From Elephas maximus indicus (lineage: Eukaryota > Chordata > Mammalia > Proboscidea > Elephantidae): 64,000 bases of DNA. The translations under genes and the position numbers were made by a program. The DNA lies in NCBI RefSeq assembly GCF_024166365.1, contig NC_064822.1, positions 143,226,823-143,290,822 on the forward strand, read 5' to 3'. Below are positions 46,265 to 57,886 of the stretch, piece by piece. How positions within the stretch are numbered: position 1 is the stretch's first letter; every line of letters starts with the position of its first letter. The notes beneath the pieces were generated by a model. It made no database searches. It had not been told where the DNA came from and worked only from the letters and a program-made list of their open reading frames with translations.

Positions 46265-48687
46265 TTGATTCCTATAGTACATTAGAAATCACAATCTAGG
46301 TCACATTTACCTTTTGCATCTCGTAGAAAATATCTTGATACATTAGTTTACTAGTATTGTCAATAACATATTTAAAGATACTGGGCTGGTTTCTTTTTGT
46401 TTGTTTTTAGTGTCCTTACACAAGAACACTTACATTAACTATAGTAAAAGGAAGTAGGTTGCAGTTGGCTTCCTGTTCTCACAACATTTAAAATGTTATT
46501 TTATTAGTCATATTAATATGTGTGTGTATGTGTGGTGGTCCTATGTGTTTTATATTTCACTACCTTAAGTCTCCTCTAGAAAGAATTGAGATGCAAAGAA
46601 AGAAAAAATTAAGTGGAGAATTAGGTTTAGACAATCATTGGGATAATTCTCACAAGTGTTTACCATCAAGAGAGAGAAAAAAAAAATTATCTCTGAAGTA
46701 TGTAAAGTAGCTGTTCACAGAGGGTAAATATAGGTAATTGTTTCATCCTCTAATTTATACATTAGTTTAAAATTGCTAAGGGTTTGTGGTTACATTTATC
46801 AATCAAGCAAAGCATACATACTCATTGCTAGAACTTGACGATGTTAATGTTCTCAGGAGTTTCCCCTTCTCATAGATGTGATTTTCTCCTGCCTATCCAG
46901 TCATCAGACTTCAAGGAATAGATATTATTCCAGGGAGGAAGACAGAAGGGTGGAGTTAAAAAAAAAGTCATAGTCACTGTCTCTCTGTTAGCTGTATGTG
47001 GGATGCTGATTTTTGGCACACAGGTAAGTCTTTCTTAATTCATGATTTGTGAGTGTGAGAATTTCAGGTGACGAAAACACAAGGGGGCAAGAACGAGTTT
47101 CATATATAGTTTCAACATAAATTTGAGTGACTCACTTTGTTAGACACTAGGCTAGGTCCATTTTCTTTTTATACTTCTACAGAGTGGTTGGATGCTTATT
47201 ATTGTTCTTATAGAATCTGAATGGAAGAATTATCTTGTTCTTTTCAAGTTCAATTTTTAAATGCATTAACATACTCTGTTCCATTTAATAAGATTAATCA
47301 TGGAATATAATGTAATTTTCAATTCAAGTGAAAAAGATTAACTTTCGTACCACACTTAGTTCTATAACTTTGCAAGTGTATACAATGTTTTCAGTGAACA
47401 TTACTACAATGGCTCAAAGTATTAGAGTATTTAGTTAGAGCTTTTCCAGTTATATACATTTAATATGGGTGGTGATAAACGTATAATTAAAGACAATGCT
47501 CTCCATGGAAGCTTGCTCAATTTATCCCTTTTCCAATGTACTGATATTGAAGGCTGGCTTCTATTCATCAAACAGCCCAGCAAAACACATCACATGCAGT
47601 CATGTATACTGCTCTTTTATCAAGGGACCTTTGGGAATTGACTCTTTAATGGTCCAGCTCTAGAAATGAAAACTTTTCACCAAGAAAGCAGGAAAAAAAC
47701 AAAAACAAAGCAGGAGTGGGACTAGCAGAAGATTCAAGTAAGAACAGGACTTTTTTATCTGTAAATCCCCTGTAGTGACAATTGGATTACCTCCGGGCTT
47801 GTGTCAGATCATTCAACCTCAGCTAGTAGAAAACATGCAACCAACAGTTAAATTTCTAGGAACAACTAGAAGAACGAAGCTTCCTTCCTCCTCTGCAAAC
47901 ATGCTAAAGGGGGGAACGGGGCGTTCCCAGGAAATGAGAGTCAAAAGAGGCACGTTTCTCCTCATGTCTGCATAATTCAACATCACTGAGTTACATAGGA
48001 AAACTGAATCCAGTGAGATGATGGGAATTGTGAAGTACTATTTGGAAGCAAGTTGCTATATAAATCGAGGTATCTTGATTGTTCCTATTTTCTTACCAGT
48101 GGCCACATTATACTCATAAGGGAATTCTACAAATACTTAATCTGACAGTGGTATTTCCTGAAATTCTCTTTTTGGGGTTATAACAGTTACTAGATTGAAG
48201 TGGTAATTTAATTCTCTGACTTGCGGAGGTGGTATTTCTGGCAATGGTATTAGAGTGCAGCTATTTGTAACTTCAGAAAAGCCATGCTCGAATGACAATG
48301 TGCCCCTGAAAATATTGCCACTGAATGTTCCCACATCTTCACAAAAAGCACAGAGCATCAAATTCCTTTCCTTTAAGTGTTGTGATTACAGAGGTTTTAG
48401 TTGACTAGAGATTTAATTGTTTAACATCGTATATTTGCCAAGAAAAAGATCTAGAATTTAATCTAAAATCTAAACTGGGTCTAAAATTATTATTCTATTT
48501 CTCTTTTTATTTTGTAACTTTAGTTGTCACATCTGTAAAATGAGTAAGTGATTAACTTATATGATTATAAACAATGATCACTAAAATTATTGTGGTGTTA
48601 AAACCTACTAAAATAATGTTTATATGAGGAAAATAAGCAAACTCCTATTTCCATTTATGCTACATAATTTACTACATTACATATTAA
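46265..48687. other. Intergenic, nothing certain
   Basis: AT-rich DNA with TG and T runs (46515-46535). No gene or named repeat was recognised. Small frames such as 47775-47975 have no known features. Confidence 0.45.
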
Positions 48688-48930
48688 GCGAGCACCTAGT
48701 GGCACAGTAGCTAAAGTGCTCATTGCTAACCAAAAGGTCAGCAGTTCGAACTAACCAGTTGCTCCAGGGAGAAAGATGTGGCAGTGTGCTTCCATAAAGA
48801 TTTACAGCCTTGGAAACTCTCTGGGGCAGTCCTCTGTCCTATAGGGTTGTTATGAGTTGGTATGAGTCTCAGTGTGGAGCTGAGTCGCCATGAGTCGTAA
48901 TAACTCAATGGCACAAAACAACAACAAATA
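48688..48930 (+). repeat. AfroSINE (long form)
   Basis: It keeps the 'ggagaaagatgtggcagtg' segment. The 3' end is partly doubled ('gagttggtatgagtctcag' then 'gagtcgccatgagtcgtaat') and ends in CAACAACAA. Confidence 0.9.
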
Positions 48931-49130
48931 ATACGGTGTAAACAGTTCAGTGCTTAAGTATCAGCCAAAAGGTTGGTAGTTTGAACCTGCACAAAGGCAC
49001 CTCGGAAGACAGGTCTGGTGATCTGCTTCTGAAAATCTCAGCTTTGAAAGCCCTATGGTGCATTTCTGCTCTATACACATGGGGTTGCCATGAGTCAGAA
49101 TCAACTTGAAGGCAACTAAAAACAGCAAAT
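48931..49130 (+). repeat. AfroSINE-related SINE, second family
   Basis: It starts with 'acggtgtaaacagttcagtg', has 'gtttgaacctgcacaaagg' and 'tctggtgatctgcttctg', and ends 'gaatcaacttgaaggcaac'. It is uninterrupted and therefore shows where the copy at 18001 was split. It abuts the previous SINE. Confidence 0.85.
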
Positions 49131-49154
49131 GATAAAGTAGCAACTAGCAACTAT

Positions 49155-49333
49155 TGAGTGCTTAAAAAAAAAAAAAAAAAACCAGTGTCGTCGAGTTGAT
49201 TTGGACTCATAGTGACCCGACAGGACAGAGTAGAACTTCCCCATAGAGTTTCCAAGGAGCGCCTGGCAGATTCGAACTGCCGACCCTTTGGTTAGCAGCT
49301 GTAGCACTTAACCACTAGGCCACCAGGGTTTCT
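49155..49333 (-). repeat. AfroSINE (short form)
   Basis: An A-run (49165-49181) leads into 'ccagtgtcgtcgagttg'. The head ends at 'ggccaccagggtttct'. It is the third SINE in a cluster of three. Confidence 0.93.
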
Positions 49334-49450
49334 TTATGTAAATAAGGAAACTGAGGTTTAAAGACTTTAATAATTTTCCCAAGAATATCATCTGGCATGT
49401 TTTAGAGCCTGCCCATTAAACTAGGTTTTTCCAGGTACACAGCTTGAGTT
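49334..49450 (-). repeat. MIR SINE remnant
   Basis: 'taaataaggaaactgaggtt', 'taattttcccaagaatatc' and 'ttagagcctgcccatta' resemble the reverse-complement MIR core. Confidence 0.5.
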
Positions 49451-49987
49451 TTACTAACACTGACCTCAGCGTTACGGAGAGAGTCAAAAGAAATATACAT
49501 TATCTCTGTATTCAACAGATTTACAACCTGTTTGATACACAATTAATTAAAGAAAACTATGCAAACAATTAATTTAAAATATTAGATTCCACATTGAAAT
49601 CGTGCTATTAAGCCTAATGCAACTTTTCTTCCATAGTGTAATTGATTGCAGGGTTTCTAATCTCTAACACAACCTTGCCTCCTAGTACATAAAAGCCAAC
49701 TTCCTACCTAAATCAAGTGTGTGGACTGTCACTGACGTATGATTTAGAGAATATATCTGATACTAGAAGACAAAAAGAACATAAACTAATAGCTCAAGAA
49801 GAGTATGAACCAAATTGTAAATGTTCCTTTTTTTTTCCTATTATCTCTGAGCTTTCACTTTTTGTCTCTTGATCATTCTTTTATTGTGGTTTTAGGTATA
49901 TATATTTGATGTTAGGTTCTCTGAAACCCTGTTTTCTAATTTAAGGGCATAAACGAGGTATCTCTAATGTTCCCTTCTGAATATTGG

Positions 49988-50541
49988 TGTTATGGATTGA
50001 ATTGTGTCCCCCAGAAGTGTGTGTCAACTTGGCTAGGCTATGATTCCCAGCATTATGTGGTTGTCCTCCATTTTGGGATGATGTAATTATCCTACATGTT
50101 GTAAATTCTAGCCTCTATGCTTGTGGTTGTGATCCTATTTGGGAGTGAGCTGTCTGTTATGTTAATGAGACAGGATTAGAGGTAGTTATGTTAATGAGGC
50201 AGGACATAATTTACATTTGTATTTTGAGTCAATCTCTTGCGAGGTATAAAAGAGAGAAGTGAGCAGAGAGGGCAGGGACCTTGTTATCACCAAGCAAGAA
50301 GTGCCAGGAGTGGGGTGTGTCCTTTGGACTCAGGGTTCCTGCACTGAGAAGCTCCGAGACCAGGGAAAGATTGATGCCAAGGACCTTCCCACAGAGCTGA
50401 CACAGAGAGAAAGACTTTCCCTTGAACTGGCACCCTGAATTCGGACTTCTAGCCTCCTAAAGTGTGAGAGAATAAATTTCTGTTTATTAAAGCCATCCAC
50501 TTAAGGTATTTCTGTTATAGCAGCACTAAAAAACTAAGACA
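49988..50541 (+). repeat. Solo LTR of MaLR (MLT/ERVL) type
   Basis: It begins TGTTATGGATTG and ends CTAAGACA, with a promoter-like 'gaggtataaaagagag' and the AATAAA near its 3' end. Flanking pentamers ATTGG and GTTGG look like an aged target duplication. No internal region remains, as after recombination between two LTRs. Confidence 0.82.
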
Positions 50542-50611
50542 GTTGGTAACATTGTGTTGTCAGGGAATAGACTGATTCAGGTAGGAAAGAACCCTATGTT
50601 TTTCAATAGAG

Positions 50612-50768
50612 GCTCCTGTTGCTGTTGAGTCGATTCTGACTCATAGAGACCCTATTGGACAAAGTAGAACTGCCCCATAGAGTTTCCAAAGAGAGCCTGG
50701 TAGATTTGAACTGCCAGCCTCTTGGTTAGCAGCTGTAGTACTTAACCACTAAACCACCAGGGGTTCCC
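50612..50768 (-). repeat. AfroSINE (short form)
   Basis: It is a full-length reverse-complement copy from 'ctgttgctgttgagtcg' to 'accaccaggggttccc'. Confidence 0.92.
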
Positions 50769-51165
50769 AATGCAAGCTAACTCTCATTGAACAGTGTTTC
50801 TTTATTACTCTTCTTCTAGAGGCCATTATTATCATATTGAATAAACACATCTTGCCCTAACTTGGACAGGCCATACATACTTAAATGCTCATTTCTATAG
50901 TCTTCCAGATGTGCTTTTTCGGACAATGACTTGTCACTAATTTATTTTTTCAGTATATTTTCACAACATGTGATAATTGCCCAATGGAAGCTAACTTTCA
51001 TTAAATCCAAAATATAGAGAGTTATGGTCACTTTTTAGAAAACACTTTCTGTTTAAAGCTTATCACTTTTGAGGAACCAAGAGAAGTAAGGGCAGTGAGG
51101 GAGAGATTCAGGAGAATAGCTGGAGTCTTGATGGAACAAAATGCTCCAGGCCATTTTAGGTTATG

Positions 51166-53720
51166 TGTCATGGATTGAATTGTGTCGCCCCCAAATATGT
51201 GTCCCCTTGGCCAGGCCATGATTCCCAGTAGTATGTAATTGTCCTCCTTTTTGTGATCTGATGTAATTGTCCTCCATTTTATGTGTTGTAAATCCTAAAA
51301 TCTCTATGAGGCAGGATTAGGGTGGGCCGTGTCTTGAGTCACACTGCCTTATTCAAGTCACACCCTTACTTAAGTCACAACCTTACTCAAGTTATGCCCT
51401 TACTCAAGTCACACCCTTGCTTGAGTCACAACTTTTATCTTACAAGAGATAAAAGGAGAGGGAAGTGAGCAGAGAAAGGGACCTCACTGCCACCAATAAA
51501 GAAGAGCCAGGAGAGAAGCATGTTCTTTTGGACCTGGGGTCCCTGCACTGAGAACCTACCAGACCTAGGGGAAGTCTGATGTCAAGACACATGGAGATTG
51601 CTAAGGAATGCTGGGGCCACAGATGTTGAAAGGAGACAAGAACTTTCCTCCAGAGCCAGCAGAGAAAGAAAGCCTTGTCCTAGAGCCAGCACCCTGAATT
51701 CAGAATTCTAAATTCTAGCCTCCTAAACTGTGAGAAAATAAACTTCTGTTTGTTGAAGCCATCCACTTGTGGCATTTCTGTTATGGCAGCACTAGATAAC
51801 TAAGACAGAATTTGGTACCGGTAGAGTGGGGTGCTGCTCTAACAGATACCTAAAAGATAGAAGTGGTTTTGGAACTGGAAAATAGGTAGAAGCTGGAAGA
51901 GTTTTAAGGTGCCTAATAGTAAAAGCCTAGATTGACTTGAAGAAACACTTGGTAGAATTATGGGTGTCAAAGGCAATTCTGGTGAGGGCTCAGAAGGAAG
52001 TGAGGAGAGCTATAGAGAAAGTCCCCATAATCTTAGAGAATACATATGATGCCAGCAACAGAATGTTGCTAGAAATGGGGACATTAAATGTACTTCTGAT
52101 AAGGCTTTAAAAGAAAATGATGAACATGTGTTTGGACAGTGGAGAAAGGGCGATGCTTTCTGTACAGTGGCAAAGAACTTGTCTGAATTATGTCCAAATG
52201 TTTGGTGAACGGTGGAACTGGTAAGGATGAACTTAGATAACTGGCTGAGGAGATTTCTAAGCAAGATTTTAAGGCAAACGTGGTTTCTCCTTGTTGCTTA
52301 TAGTAAATGTGAGAGGAAAAATATGGACTTAAAAAAGAACTGTGCAAAACAAAAACAGGACTTAAAGATTTAGAAAATTTTGTTGTACAAATTAAGAACA
52401 CTTGTACTAGAATGTTCACCAAGGACGTGTCTACACAATCTTTTGTTAAAGAGATTAAGCCTGTGACTGATGGATCTAACCAACTACCATAGCAGGAAAC
52501 TATCAGCTTAGACTAAAGAGGACAGAAAGAATGAAAGGAGAGAACGTTCTCTTCCTCTTGGAATCCTACACAGGCAGGAAATAAGTCAAAGGAGCTACAT
52601 CAGCTGTTCTCCAAGAAAAGAGAAGAATCATCACTGGAGCAGCTCAGAGATCAACAGAATTGTTGGAAAGAGCATGGGAAGTAGAGATGCAATGGCCTCT
52701 GGGGTTTCAAAGTGTGGAGTAAAAATCTCCTGGATCTCAAAGGGTGAGGCCACAGCTTCCTAGGTTTCAAAGAGTCAGATCTTTGCCAACTTGGTTCTGG
52801 AGTGTGGGACTACAATTAAAATGTGCTGGAGGTGAGGCAACTGACAAAATCATAAAGGATGGGGCTGCCATGCCCAAGGGACAGAAAAACGGGGCCTGCT
52901 GGGGCTGAAGGGGTGGGCTCACCAGTCAGATGGACTAAGCGAATGGGGCTGCCAAAGCCATGGGAACAGATTTGCCATCCCAGTGGACCTAGAAGGCACA
53001 AATGAATCCCAGGGCCAAGGAGTTTCCACTCAGAATCCAGAGAGCATGGCCAACACCCAAAGTATTGAGGGCAAGGCCATTGCTTAGATGGTCTCAGAGA
53101 ATAGAGGATTATTTTCAAGCCCTGAGAGCTAATGTGATTTGTTATGCTGGGTTTTGGTGTCTGCTATCCCTTCTTTCTCTCCAATTTCTTCCATTTGTAA
53201 TGGAAACATCTACCTTCTATCTGTTCTACCTTTGTACTTTGGAAGCCGAAAACTTACCTGGATTTCACAGGTTTACAGATGAAGAGGGATTTTTTCCCAG
53301 GGTGGAATATGCTAAAGTGTAATTCATATTTGATTTAGATGACTCACAAGATGAGATCTTGGACTTGGAGTCGATTTAAGACTTTTGCTACGATATGATG
53401 GGTGAATGTGTTTTACATGTGGCTAAGACATGAATTTTGGGGGGCCAAAAGGTGGAAGGTCATGGACTAAACTGTGTTCTCCCAAAATATATATTAACTT
53501 GGCTAGGCCATGATTCCCAGTAGTATCTAATTACCTTCCGTTTTGTAATCTGATGTAATTATCCTCCATTTTATGTGTTGTAAATCCTAAAACTTCTATG
53601 AGGTGAGATCAGGATAGGGTCTATCCTGAGCAGAACTGCCTTACTCCAGTCATGCCATTACTAAAGTCACAACCTTGCTTGAGTCCCACCTTTTGTCTTA
53701 CAGGAGGGACAGAAAGGATA
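51166..53720 (+). mobile_element. MaLR-type retroelement with two LTRs, 3' LTR truncated
   Basis: The 5' LTR is 51166-51807 (TGTCATGGATTG to CTAAGACA). It is followed by 'gaatttggtacc', where MaLR elements have their primer site. The internal part (51808-53457) has no recognisable gag or pol, as is usual for MaLR. A purine-rich 'aaaaggtggaagg' precedes the 3' LTR at about 53458, which is the same sequence as the 5' LTR start and breaks off near 53720. The 5' LTR carries a tandem block of short repeats at 51333-51430 that is much shorter in the 3' LTR. Confidence 0.85.
51333..51430. repeat. Tandem repeat in the 5' LTR, unit about 16 bp
   Basis: Variants of 'cttactcaagtcacacc' occur about six times in a row. 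Units at both ends contain TGAGTCA, the AP-1 motif; the middle units carry CAAGTCA or TAAGTCA. Confidence 0.85.
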
Positions 53721-53739
53721 ACAGGCACCAAGCAAGTCC

Positions 53740-53880
53740 AAAAAATCATTGGCATAATTATTAACATTTGTTTTCTCCACCTGAATGTATGCTTTATGAA
53801 AGCAAGGATCTGCTTTTGCTTAACACTGTGACCCCTGGCCTGACGTAGAATATAAATGTAGCATATACTTGCTGTCTGTT
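53740..53880 (+). repeat. L2 LINE 3' end
   Basis: 'ctgaatgtatgctttatgaa', 'gcaaggatctgcttttgc', 'gcctgacgtagaatataaa' follow the L2 terminal order. Confidence 0.5.
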
Positions 53881-54984
53881 TTCTTACCTTTTACCCATTT
53901 CACTGACTGTAATCTGGTTTCTGCCTCTCATTCTCCATGGTCACTGATAACTTTCAAATCAGTGAATTTTTCCATTCCTGGACTAGCCTAAACCTCCAGC
54001 CCAGAGGTTCTCCCTGACTTTTAGACATATATATCCAATTGTTCGTTTAATATCTCTTGCAAAATTTTAAAGCACCACCAACAAATGCGTAATTGCAATT
54101 ATGAGACATGGTACTTTGAGGGCATAGAATTAGAGGACCTGATCCAGTGAAAGAGTTCAGGGAAAACCTGAGAATTAATGCTTGAGCTGAAATCTAAAAA
54201 AGAATAGGGATTGACTTCGTGAAGTAGGAGAGGGAACACGGTGATTGATAAAAGCCCCTTTGTATCTGGAGAAGAGAGTTGTGGTTTGCCCAATAATGAA
54301 TTGAGCTTGTTAAAGAATGTGTTGTTGTGGAACACCCCCTCATTTTTCAAACTCTTTTTCATAGAATTTCTTGACACTATTTTCCATTTTTCTACTGGTT
54401 CTCCCTAATTTTCTGTAGCATGATAATTTCTTGCATTAACTTCTTATTCTGGCCAATTGTTATTTATATTCGATATTAGAGTTCTGTCATGAAAACTCCT
54501 TTTTCTGGTCTGCTGGGGATCTTTTCCACTTCCCACGGTAGAGATGTTTTTACTATTGCCTCGTCCGTGATCCCTTCTAAGGGAAGCTGCCCACATGCAG
54601 CCTCTGACTGGTCTTTCTGGTAACTCTTCATAAATCAGGGGTGGGCACCTGACCTAAGGGCAGCCAATCCATAGATTGACCACTTATTATTTGCATATCT
54701 TGAATCCTATGATGCATTAAGATAAACAGATATTTCTCCTCAGGAATTTGAACTCAGAAACAGAGAAATCATCAACAAATAAAAATAGTGGGAACTAAAT
54801 TGAAAGTTTATGATGCGGATGGAGTTGGAGAGATTATGCGCAGGGTAAAAGTATGGGGGGAACCAAAAAAATAAGTAAACCAAAGAAGCCAATTGATAGT
54901 GACATAGTGCATTCAGAGACAGAATATGACATAGTGCCCACTAGATGCTTACTATTTGTAGTAGGTCTGGGAACTCACAGAAGA
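53881..54984. other. Intergenic, nothing recognised
   Basis: No gene or clear repeat was recognised in this stretch. Confidence 0.45.
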
Positions 54985-55190
54985 GCTGAGGTTGAGTCCC
55001 AACTTTACCACTGATAAGCTGAAGGAATTTAGGTAAATTACTGAAATTCTCAAAGACTGCTTTCTCACTTATAAAATGCAGATGATATTAGAATATAAAT
55101 CATAGGAGTTGTAAGGATTGCATGAGATAGGGCATATAAAATCTTAACATAGTTTTTATAGATGTTGAATACTCACCAAATAATGTATAT
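54985..55190 (+). repeat. MIR SINE
   Basis: 'gaggttgagtcccaactttac', 'ttataaaatgcagatgat', 'aggagttgtaaggattgc' and 'agatagggcatataaaat' follow MIR. Confidence 0.7.
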
Positions 55191-55979
55191 ATATACATTT
55201 TTTTTTAAAAAAAAGGAAGTATAATGGTTGAACCTCAGAGTGAAGACTCAGGAACTCCAGATGTGGGGAATCTTTGGAACCATCTTGATTCCAAAAACAT
55301 CTTCTAGATTTAGTGCCCATGGGCCCAAGTGATTCTTTTTATTATTCCGTTCAAATTCTACATATGAACTAGCTTGAGTGTACCTGCAAATAAGGACCAA
55401 ATTTAAACATCTTCCAAATGGTTATCTGCAGGTTTTTTCTTCAGAAGGCTCTTCGTATTTTTTAATGGCCAACTAAACATTTCCTCCTTGATGGCAGTCT
55501 CAACAGGGAAAAAATTTAACTCATATCCTTCTTCTACATATACAACTTCATTCTGTGGCACCATATGCATAGGTAAGCATGTCAAAAATTTTAGAATCAT
55601 TTTTGATTCCTCCTTTTTCCTTGAAGCAATTAGTTTAGTTTGCCTGAAACATAAAGTGAAGGGGAATTATACAAATAATAGCAGAAATAGCAATAAAATC
55701 ACTATTTCCTACACAAACATAATTTTCAACACTATAACATTCATAAAATCAGTTTGTGTTTTATTGTCTTTGCCTACACTTAATGGAGGGAAATTTCATA
55801 ATTTTTCCAAAGAGTTGTTTCAAATTAGACGTCTTATAATCAAGAGGATCGTAGGATCAAGGAAATATAATACTAGGATTGAGAAAGGACCTTTATTAAA
55901 CACTTCTTTCATGCTACAAATTGGGTTTTACATGTGTTATTTATGGTGATCATTAGTAGATACAAATAATTACCTCAGT
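55191..55979. other. Intergenic, AT-rich
   Basis: It contains a chance 153-codon open frame (55488-55949) with no recognisable domain. No gene is called. Confidence 0.45.
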
Positions 55980-56150
55980 ACATGGAGTGCCTACTATGTA
56001 CTAGGAACTTTTTTTCTGGGTCTGTTGTACATTATATACAATTAAGCATAAAAACAAACTTGAGGAAGTGAGAATTACCAACTCCATGTTATAGCTGAGG
56101 AGAGGCTTATACACAGAGAGGGTATATAGCACGATCGATTTATAAGTGGA
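55980..56150 (-). repeat. MIR SINE
   Basis: 'agtgcctactatgtactagg', 'taccaactccatgttatag', 'ctgaggagaggcttatac' follow the reverse-complement MIR consensus. Confidence 0.65.
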
Positions 56151-57672
56151 GTTCTTGGAAATTCTGCTATTACTGTCCTATACAGCAAATGGGGAATTCA
56201 GTGAAAACCTAAGGCAAGACAAGTATTTTGAGCAAATAGCCAAGATATTGAAAATGACATTTTAGGATTCTGGTATTTTGAAATGAAGAGAAGGTTGAGG
56301 TAAGAGGACTAATTAAGAGATTTTGTAATAACTCACGCCTGAGACGATGTTGCTTTTTAGCTCTCCCTAAGCTGTTCAGCACAAGGCGGGTTCTCGATAA
56401 AAGCTGTTGACTGATTGAACCGCTGAGGTTGAGTCTGCATGATGCCAGACATCTGGATATAAAGAGTAAAATCCAGTCATCCAGATGTTACGGTTACATG
56501 ATACGTCGCCATCAAACATTTAGAAACCTTTAGCTGATTGACTGCCTTTTTTACTTTTCATCCAGATGAGCAGCATTGAGTTAACTCAGCTTGAGCATGT
56601 ACCAATTATTATTCCTTACTTTTTTTTACTAGGGAATGGTTAATTGGGTTGTCAATGTTGATGAGATCACTAAAATATGAATGGTGGTATAGCCAACAGG
56701 TGAACAACGAAATAAGTAAGAACTAGTAAATAAAGAAGAAAGCAAAAGCTTTATTCAGAGATGCGTGTTAAAGGCTATATATTGTGTTTTCTTGTTATTT
56801 GAAGACTTTTCATTGGGTTGGGTGTCTCAAGCTTACAGCATTACAGTGCTCTAAGTAACTTATTTTTTTTCACATCAAAGCTAATTCCTTGAAAATATTT
56901 CACAGTCAATTAAATGTTAACACTTTACTTCTGTGCACAGTTAAAATGTGATATAGAAGTAAAAAAAAAAAAACACCTCGTAATTCCATATTTCAGTTAA
57001 CTAAAAGTAGATGTTATCTTCCTGAACAATTATATTTCACATAATAATTCATTTTAAGAATCCCAATTTTGGTAAAATCACACTGCTGCAGTTAAATAAT
57101 GGTGCTAACATAAAATGTATTTTTGTCCTTCAAAAAATCACGTCTCCAAATTGAAGCAAGTATAACTTGAAAACAAGAGCATTCATTTATCATTGAAGAT
57201 AATTCCTTTCAATCAAACTGGTTCTATGTCCAGGAGGTAATCTGACTTGTTGAGAAGTGAAAGTTCAGACAAAACAAGTGGTCAGCTGGGTGTTTTGTGT
57301 GCATGGTGATGAAGAGGTTGATTGCTATAGGGTTTGGCCTTTTCCTTTTTTTCTTGAACAACTTACTGATTTTTTAAATTACTTTTTGAATCATTCAGTT
57401 TGTTTTACCTTCTTTGAATAGGGATAATAGGAACTGGAAAGATGAATTATCTACAGAGGAAAGGGAGGAGAATTGAGACCATTTCCTCAGTAACTTAGCC
57501 CAAAACTCTCCTGGCTTTAGTGGGCAATATATTATGGGGTGAATGTAAGTTTGTGGCTAATGGGTACGAAAAGTATTATTTTTTTTTTCTACAGGTTATG
57601 AGTTCTCAGAATGCAGATTTGTGTTCAGTTCTATTCTGTATCGCTAGTCACTAATCTTGTTTCCAGCACATT
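56151..57672. other. Intergenic, nothing recognised
   Basis: AT-rich with short A and T runs. No gene or named repeat was seen. Confidence 0.45.
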
Positions 57673-57886
57673 AAACTAAAAAACCAATCCCACTGCCATC
57701 ATGTTGATTCTGACTCATAGTGACTCTATAGGACAAAGTGGAACTACCCCATAGTGTTTCCAAGGCTGTAAGTCTTTACAGAAACAGACTGCCACATCTT
57801 TTTCCCACAGAGCAGCTAGTGGTTCAAACCACTGACCTTTCAGTTAGTAGCTGAGCACTTTAACCACTGCACCTCCAGGGCCCCTT
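57673..57886 (-). repeat. AfroSINE (long form)
   Basis: It keeps the extra segment ('aagtctttacagaaacag', 'actgccacatctttttcc' on this strand). The head ends 'acctccagggccccttaa'. Confidence 0.93.

Noticed and set aside
51808-53457. Possible retroviral genes in the MaLR internal region
   Set aside because: I read the frames and saw no gag, protease or polymerase motifs; MaLR elements normally lack them.
55488-55949. 153-codon open frame
   Set aside because: It has AT-driven composition with no domain, splice context or promoter, and there is no corresponding gene between MYF5 and LIN7A in other mammals as far as I know.
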